A DNA stretch of 64,000 nucleotides from positions 1 through 64,000 of the forward strand of contig NZ_VRUA01000002.1 in the NCBI RefSeq assembly GCF_008017535.1. The letters run 5' to 3'. Origin of the DNA: Ottowia flava (lineage in GTDB: Bacteria > Pseudomonadota > Gammaproteobacteria > Burkholderiales > Burkholderiaceae_C). Below are positions 60,105-64,000 of the stretch, piece by piece. A model generated the notes under the pieces. That model saw only the letters and a list, made by a program, of their open reading frames with translations. It was not told the DNA's origin and searched no databases. Positions within the stretch are counted from its first letter, which is position 1. Every line of letters begins with the position of its first letter. The translations under genes and the position numbers were made by a program.

Positions 60105-60839
60105 TCAGTGGCGGGGCGTCACCATGACCGGCGCGCCTGGCGCAGGCGCTGGCACCGCCTGCGGAACGGCACCGCTCGTTGGCACCGGCGGCGCGCTGCC
60201 GCCTGTGGCGTTGGCCACCGGCACCAGCGGTACACCCACGCGACGCACGGTCTGCGCCGGGTTGGGGTAGCCCTCCAACGCGGCGACGAACAGCGCGGCC
60301 AGCACGTTGTCGGTGTCGTGCCAGGGGCCGTCGTGGCGGGCGCGGGTGTCGTACACGATCTGGCCGGTGCGCAGGTCGCGCATCAGCAGGTTGACCTCGC
60401 TCACGTAGGCCGGAATGGACGGGTCGTCCAGCGGCCAGCCCATGCCCAGCCCGATGCCACCGCCGCGCCAGCCGCCGCCAAAACCGAGCCCAAGCGACAG
60501 GCGCGGGCCGTAGCCCATCGGGCGGCCCCATTCGTCGCGCCAGTAGGCGCTGACGTAGCCGCCAACCTGCACGCTCAGTTGCGCGTTGGCGTCGTCGCGC
60601 AGCGCACCCACGCGCGCCAGGGCGGCCTGCGCCATGGCCTCCAGCTTGTCAGGCGCCGGCTGGCCGGCGACGAGGGGACCGCGCTCAAAGCGGTAGCGGG
60701 CGTTCAGCAGCACCGCCGCACCCGGCGCCTGCGCGGCCACGGTGCGCACATCGGCGTCCACCGTGCGCGGCCCGGTGGCACAGGCCGTGAGGCCCGCCAG
60801 CACGGCCGCCACCGCGATCCATTTCAACCAGAACTGCAT
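60105..60839 (-). CDS. DUF4136 lipoprotein
   Basis: A 244-residue lipoprotein: signal with lipobox LTAC (Cys about 20), then a DUF4136-like domain (DVRTVAAQAPGAAVLLNARYRFERGP and later EVNLLMRDLRTGQIVYDTRARHDGPW). A glycine-rich segment (GLGFGGGWRGGGIGLGMGW, about 118-136) interrupts the domain, and the last 35 residues are Pro/Ala-rich. Function unknown; family members are outer-membrane or periplasmic. It lies between ttcA and the histidine phosphatase gene, in the same direction. Confidence 0.78.
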   Translation of the reverse strand: MQFWLKWIAVAAVLAGLTACATGPRTVDADVRTVAAQAPGAAVLLNARYRFERGPLVAGQPAPDKLEAMAQAALARVGALRDDANAQLSVQVGGYVSAYWRDEWGRPMGYGPRLSLGLGFGGGWRGGGIGLGMGWPLDDPSIPAYVSEVNLLMRDLRTGQIVYDTRARHDGPWHDTDNVLAALFVAALEGYPNPAQTVRRVGVPLVPVANATGGSAPPVPTSGAVPQAVPAPAPGAPVMVTPRH

Positions 60840-60888
60840 GTCGAAACCTCCTGCACCGATGACGAAGCCGCTGCCTCGGGCCGCGGCG

Positions 60889-61827
60889 TCAGGCGCTGAC
60901 CAGCCGCACGCCGCCAAAAGGCGTGCCCACCGATTCGGCAAAGCGCTCTTCGTCAAACGCCTTGTCGCCGTTTTCGTCCGGCGTGCCCGTCGCCTTCAGA
61001 TGGCGGAAGTCGTGCAAGGTTCCGTCCATCAGGTGCGAGGGCACCACGTTCTGCAGCGCAGTGAACATGTTTTCAATGCGCCCCGGGTGCTTCTTCTGCC
61101 AGTCGCGCAGCATCTCGCCGATCACCTGCCGCTGCAGGTTGTCCTGACTGCCGCACAGGTTGCACGGGATGATCGGGAATTCGCAGTGCTCGGCCCAGCG
61201 GATCAGGTCCGATTCGGCCACGTTGGCCAGTGGCCGGATCACGATGAATTCGCCGTTGTCGCTGGTCAGCTTGGGCGGCATGCCCTTGAGCTTGCCGCCG
61301 AAGAACATGTTCAAAAAGAAGGTCTGGAGCATGTCGTCGCGGTGGTGGCCCAGCGCGATCTTGTTGCACTTCAGCCTTCGCGCCACGCTGTACAGAATGC
61401 CCCGGCGCAGGCGCGAACACAGGCTGCACGTGGTTTTGCCTTCGGGGATCTTGGCCTTGACGATGCTGTAGGTGTCCTGCGTCTCGATGTGGTGCTCGAT
61501 GCCCAGGTTCTGCAGGTAGGCCGGCAGGATTTCGGCGGGAAAGCCGGGCTGCTTCTGGTCCAGGTTGACGGCCACCAGCTCAAACGGCACCGGCGCGCGC
61601 GCCTGCAGCTTCATCAGGATGTCCAGCAGGCCGTAGCTGTCCTTGCCGCCCGACAGGCAGACCATTACGCGGTCACCGGCCTCGATCATGTTGAAGTCGG
61701 CAATCGCCTGGCCGACCTGGCGGCACAGGCGCTTTTCCAGCTTGAGCGCCTCGCGCTCGGCCTTGGAACGGGCGGAGGGGCCAGCGGCAACGTCAACGTC
61801 GTCCAGAACAGAAGGGTTCGCGGTCAT
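60889..61827 (-). CDS. ttcA: tRNA 2-thiocytidine(32) synthetase TtcA
   Basis: Thiolates C32 of certain tRNAs using ATP and an iron-sulfur cluster. The 312-residue PP-loop enzyme has SGGKDS (59-64), the cluster cysteines CSLC (134 and 137) and CNLC (222 and 225), and the [21 protein letters not shown] helix. All features needed for activity are present. It is 51 bases downstream of the GDSL esterase gene and followed by the DUF4136 gene. Confidence 0.95.
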   Translation of the reverse strand: MTANPSVLDDVDVAAGPSARSKAEREALKLEKRLCRQVGQAIADFNMIEAGDRVMVCLSGGKDSYGLLDILMKLQARAPVPFELVAVNLDQKQPGFPAEILPAYLQNLGIEHHIETQDTYSIVKAKIPEGKTTCSLCSRLRRGILYSVARRLKCNKIALGHHRDDMLQTFFLNMFFGGKLKGMPPKLTSDNGEFIVIRPLANVAESDLIRWAEHCEFPIIPCNLCGSQDNLQRQVIGEMLRDWQKKHPGRIENMFTALQNVVPSHLMDGTLHDFRHLKATGTPDENGDKAFDEERFAESVGTPFGGVRLVSA

Positions 61828-61878
61828 GCCCCGATTGTCCCAGATGGCCCTGCGCGGCGCTGGCCGCGCGCCCAGCGC

Positions 61879-62970
61879 TTACTGCGGCTGCGCGATGGCG
61901 CGCGCCGCCTTGATCGCCTCGTCCGCCATCACGCGGTGCAGGCGCGGGCTCGGGTGGAAGTTGTCGGACCACATATAGGTGTCGCCCGCGTTCGGTTTGA
62001 CCAGGGTCTGCGCCGTGCAGAACACCGCGCTGCGCGTGGGCTCGGTGTTGTTGCAGGCCATGTCGGCGGTGTTTTCGATGCCGAAATCGCCCGGCTTGGC
62101 CAGCACACGCGCCAGCGTGTCGGTCAGGTCGAGGTACTGCACGTCCGGCAGACCCTGGGTGCCCTCGGCCACGATGCGGTTGAAGCGCGTGGCCCAGTTC
62201 GTCACCACCGCAGGCGCCTGGGGCACGGTGCAGGCGGCCAGGTCCAGCGGCTTCATGAAGGCCGCACCAAACGGCGTCACGGTGAAGTCGAACGCGCCGG
62301 CCACCAACACGGGGCCGCCGCCCTGGTCCTTGATGCGCTTGACAGCGCTGACCAGCGCATTGGCGGCCTCGTCCACCGCCGCGTCGGCCGCCGCCTGGGT
62401 CGGCGCCGCAGCGCCGCGCCCGTTGCTGTCGGTGCCCCAGCACAGGTCGGACAGCTGGGCGTACAGGTCGTTGCTGCCGCCGTCGATCACCACCAGCTGG
62501 TCGGCGGCAAAGCGGCCGTGCTGGCTCAGGTAGCGCTCCACCTGCTGCGCCACCGGGGCGACCACGTCGTTGTTGCCCACGCCGCTCTGGCTGGGAAAAC
62601 GGGCGACGCGCGCGCCGCCTTCGGCGTACCCGTTGCCGCCCAGCACCCTCGCCGTGCCGACGCCCGCGCTGGCGATGCCCGAGGCCGTGGCGTCCAAGGT
62701 CAGCGCACGGTTGGGCGACAGCGTCAGCCCATAATGCGCAGCCACGCTTTCGACCCACACCGGCGTCGGGTTGACGGTGAACTTGCCCGGGTTGTCGGGG
62801 CGCCCGGTCGCCGGTGCGTAGGTGCCGACGTCGCTCAGGCTGTCGCCAAAGACGGTGATCGATTTGACGCGCACCGCATCGTCATCGCTGCCGCCACCAC
62901 AGCTGGCCAACACGGCCAGCGCCAGACTGGCGGACGCCACGCGGGCGAAGGTCTTGAAGCGAACAGGCAT
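61879..62970 (-). CDS. SGNH/GDSL-type esterase lipoprotein
   Basis: A 363-residue exported hydrolase: signal ending in lipobox VLASC followed by GGGSDDD, then the SGNH blocks GDSLSDVG (Ser nucleophile), the glycine of block II, GGSNDLY (Asn block III) and SDNFHPS with the catalytic Asp and His near the C-terminus. ATG 62970 gives a normal n-region. It may be an outer-membrane-attached lipase or esterase; autotransporter-type GDSL enzymes are a related group, but no beta-barrel is present. Confidence 0.85.
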   Translation of the reverse strand: MPVRFKTFARVASASLALAVLASCGGGSDDDAVRVKSITVFGDSLSDVGTYAPATGRPDNPGKFTVNPTPVWVESVAAHYGLTLSPNRALTLDATASGIASAGVGTARVLGGNGYAEGGARVARFPSQSGVGNNDVVAPVAQQVERYLSQHGRFAADQLVVIDGGSNDLYAQLSDLCWGTDSNGRGAAAPTQAAADAAVDEAANALVSAVKRIKDQGGGPVLVAGAFDFTVTPFGAAFMKPLDLAACTVPQAPAVVTNWATRFNRIVAEGTQGLPDVQYLDLTDTLARVLAKPGDFGIENTADMACNNTEPTRSAVFCTAQTLVKPNAGDTYMWSDNFHPSPRLHRVMADEAIKAARAIAQPQ

Positions 62971-63040
62971 GGCGCGATCCCCAAAGAAGTGAGTGAGCCA
63001 GCGCCCACCTTCCCGGGCCGACGCCACCACGGCCGCCGTG

Positions 63041-63062
63041 CCGGGGCCGTGCCGGGGCCGTG
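63041..63062. repeat. Short GC-rich tandem repeat
   Basis: Two perfect 11-base copies of CCGGGGCCGTG, with a partial copy on the left, in the gap between the SDR-FolB and GDSL genes. Confidence 0.5.
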
Positions 63063-63121
63063 CCCGCGTTATACCGAAAAAACCGCAGCAGCCAAGCCAG
63101 ACAAGGCGCCGCGCTGCGGCC

Positions 63122-64000
63122 CTACCAGCGGCCCGCCTCCATCCGTATCGCCACTTCGCAATCGTCAAAGATTTCCAGCTTGGCGATCTTCACGCGCACG
63201 CCCAGCACGCCGTGCAAGCCCAGCAGGCGCTCGCACAGCTTGCCGATCAGCGATTCAAGCAGGTTGACGTGCTCGTCCGTGCATTCGTCGATGATGATCT
63301 GGCGCACCTTGCGGTAGTCCAGCACGTGGGTGATGTCGTCGTCGCGCGGGCGAAGCGGCTGCGGGCCGAGGTTCAGCTCGGCGTCAACCTGGATCGGCTG
63401 CGGCGCGGTTTTTTCCTCGTCGAGGATGCCCAGGCTGGCGTCAAAGCGCAGGCCGTTCAGCGTCAGCGTCTGGCCGCCGGCGGTGGCGTCGGCAGCCGCG
63501 TTCGCTTCTTTTTCAATAGCTGGCTGCGCAATCGGCTGTAGGGCCGGCGCCGCATTCATCATGGAAAAATCGCGTTCAAAGCGCACCAGGTGCTGGCCGC
63601 CGTCGACCAGCAGCGTGGCGCCGGTGAGCGAGCGGTTGCCCAGCGCAAACACCACCGTGGCGGCCACGTCCTCAGGCGTGGACGAGCGGCCCAACGGGCT
63701 CATGCGGTGCAGCTCGGCAAAGCGCTCGTCGCTCAGCAGATGGCTGGTCAGCGTCAGCCCAGGCGCAACGCCAACCACCCGCACGCGCGGCGCCAGGGCC
63801 TGCGCCAGCAGCGTGGTGGCGCTTTGCAGCGCGGCCTTGCTGAGGGTATAGCTCAAGAAGTCCGGGTTGGGGTTGAACAGCTTCTGGTCCAGCAGGTTGA
63901 CCACGCAGCCGGTGGCGGGCGGCGCATCGCGCGCATCCAGGTGCGCGGCCAGGGCCTGCGCCAGCAGCACGGGTGCGGCGGTGTTGGCGTGCAGATGCGC
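63122..64000 (-). CDS. Fused short-chain dehydrogenase / dihydroneopterin aldolase (partial)
   Basis: The gene runs off the right edge, so its N-terminus is missing. The visible 292 codons hold the C-terminal two thirds of an SDR (catalytic YTLSK, VRVVGVAPGLT, closing VDGGQHLV), a linker of about 35 residues, and a complete FolB-like domain: LRFDASLGILDEEKTAPQPIQVDAELNL, DYRKVRQIIIDECTDEHVNLLESLIGKLCERLL and VKIAKLEIFDDCEVAIRME. FolB makes 6-hydroxymethyl-dihydropterin for folate; the SDR may be a pteridine reductase of the FolM type, which suits the fusion. Part of the linker is encoded by a dispersed repeat. Related genomes probably have two separate genes. Confidence 0.82.
   Translation of the reverse strand, partial: AHLHANTAAPVLLAQALAAHLDARDAPPATGCVVNLLDQKLFNPNPDFLSYTLSKAALQSATTLLAQALAPRVRVVGVAPGLTLTSHLLSDERFAELHRMSPLGRSSTPEDVAATVVFALGNRSLTGATLLVDGGQHLVRFERDFSMMNAAPALQPIAQPAIEKEANAAADATAGGQTLTLNGLRFDASLGILDEEKTAPQPIQVDAELNLGPQPLRPRDDDITHVLDYRKVRQIIIDECTDEHVNLLESLIGKLCERLLGLHGVLGVRVKIAKLEIFDDCEVAIRMEAGRW
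63508..63560 (+). repeat. Dispersed GCGCAG-core repeat, copy 21 (SDR-FolB linker)
   Basis: Forward: TTTTTCAATAGCTGGCTGCG then CAATCGGCTGTAGGGCCGGC. On the coding strand it reads PALQPIAQPAIEKE, the linker joining the two enzyme domains without a stop codon. Confidence 0.8.

Overview
The window is a stretch of high-GC, gene-dense chromosome. It looks like a member of the Burkholderiales, most likely family Comamonadaceae (relatives of Acidovorax, Ottowia or Diaphorobacter). This rests on the aa3 cytochrome oxidase gene order with DUF2970, DUF2909 and DUF2244 partners, a Bug/TctC binding protein, LysR and AraC regulators, a DUF2917 gene next to a LysR gene, and rpoH under a CIRCE element. No rRNA, tRNA, CRISPR array, IS element, prophage or plasmid gene was found. 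All identifications come from reading the translated sequence; no database search was run.

Layout, left to right. 1-746: no gene, but a leftward promoter, doubled in part. 0.7-7.1 kb: uup (ABC-F), a DUF2726 protein, glmU, an AraC regulator and a secreted metallo-beta-lactamase-fold enzyme. 7.1-12.5 kb: a TetR-controlled ABC exporter operon (TetR, HlyD lipoprotein, ATPase, permease), then Crp/Fnr and TetR regulators. 12.6-18.7 kb: cca, a secreted serine peptidase-like lipoprotein, a von Willebrand A lipoprotein and a LysE exporter. 18.8-25.5 kb: a UlaG-like hydrolase, RidA, GST, MgtC, soluble lytic transglycosylase, 5-formyl-THF cyclo-ligase and a LysR regulator. 25.7-37.1 kb: DUF2917, maeB, YceI, an acyl-CoA ligase/GNAT fusion, rpoH, an AraC/EamA divergent pair and a Bug protein.

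37.2-47.6 kb is the cytochrome c oxidase region. The right block reads leftward as ctaC, ctaD, a 38-residue assembly peptide, ctaG, DUF2970, ctaE. The left block reads leftward as SURF1, a thioredoxin-fold protein, ctaA, ctaB, SCO. Together they make the subunits, insert copper and synthesise heme A. 47.6-52.3 kb: a methyltransferase, ComF, TrmL, a hypothetical protein, a MaoC hydratase and MltB. 52.6-58 kb: ctlX and ocd divergent from an Lrp regulator (arginine/citrulline/ornithine catabolism), then glmS divergent from a second Lrp. 58.2-64 kb: a D-threonine aldolase-like enzyme, histidine phosphatase, DUF4136 lipoprotein, ttcA, a GDSL esterase, and an SDR-FolB fusion cut by the window edge.

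The most unusual signal is a short asymmetric dispersed repeat of about 50-60 bp, present at least 21 times in both orientations (about one per 3 kb). Its forward strand reads GATAGCTGC-Y-TGCGCAG-R-TG, then GTTGTAGGGC, then AGGCC-R-ATTT, with a central CTGCGCAG palindrome. Most copies lie between genes, several beside intrinsic terminators. Six lie in frame inside protein genes (uup, glmU, cca, SCO, a methyltransferase and the SDR-FolB linker), and several more supply stop or start codons. This resembles the behaviour of the Rickettsia palindromic elements, but the sequence is unrelated as far as I can tell by eye.
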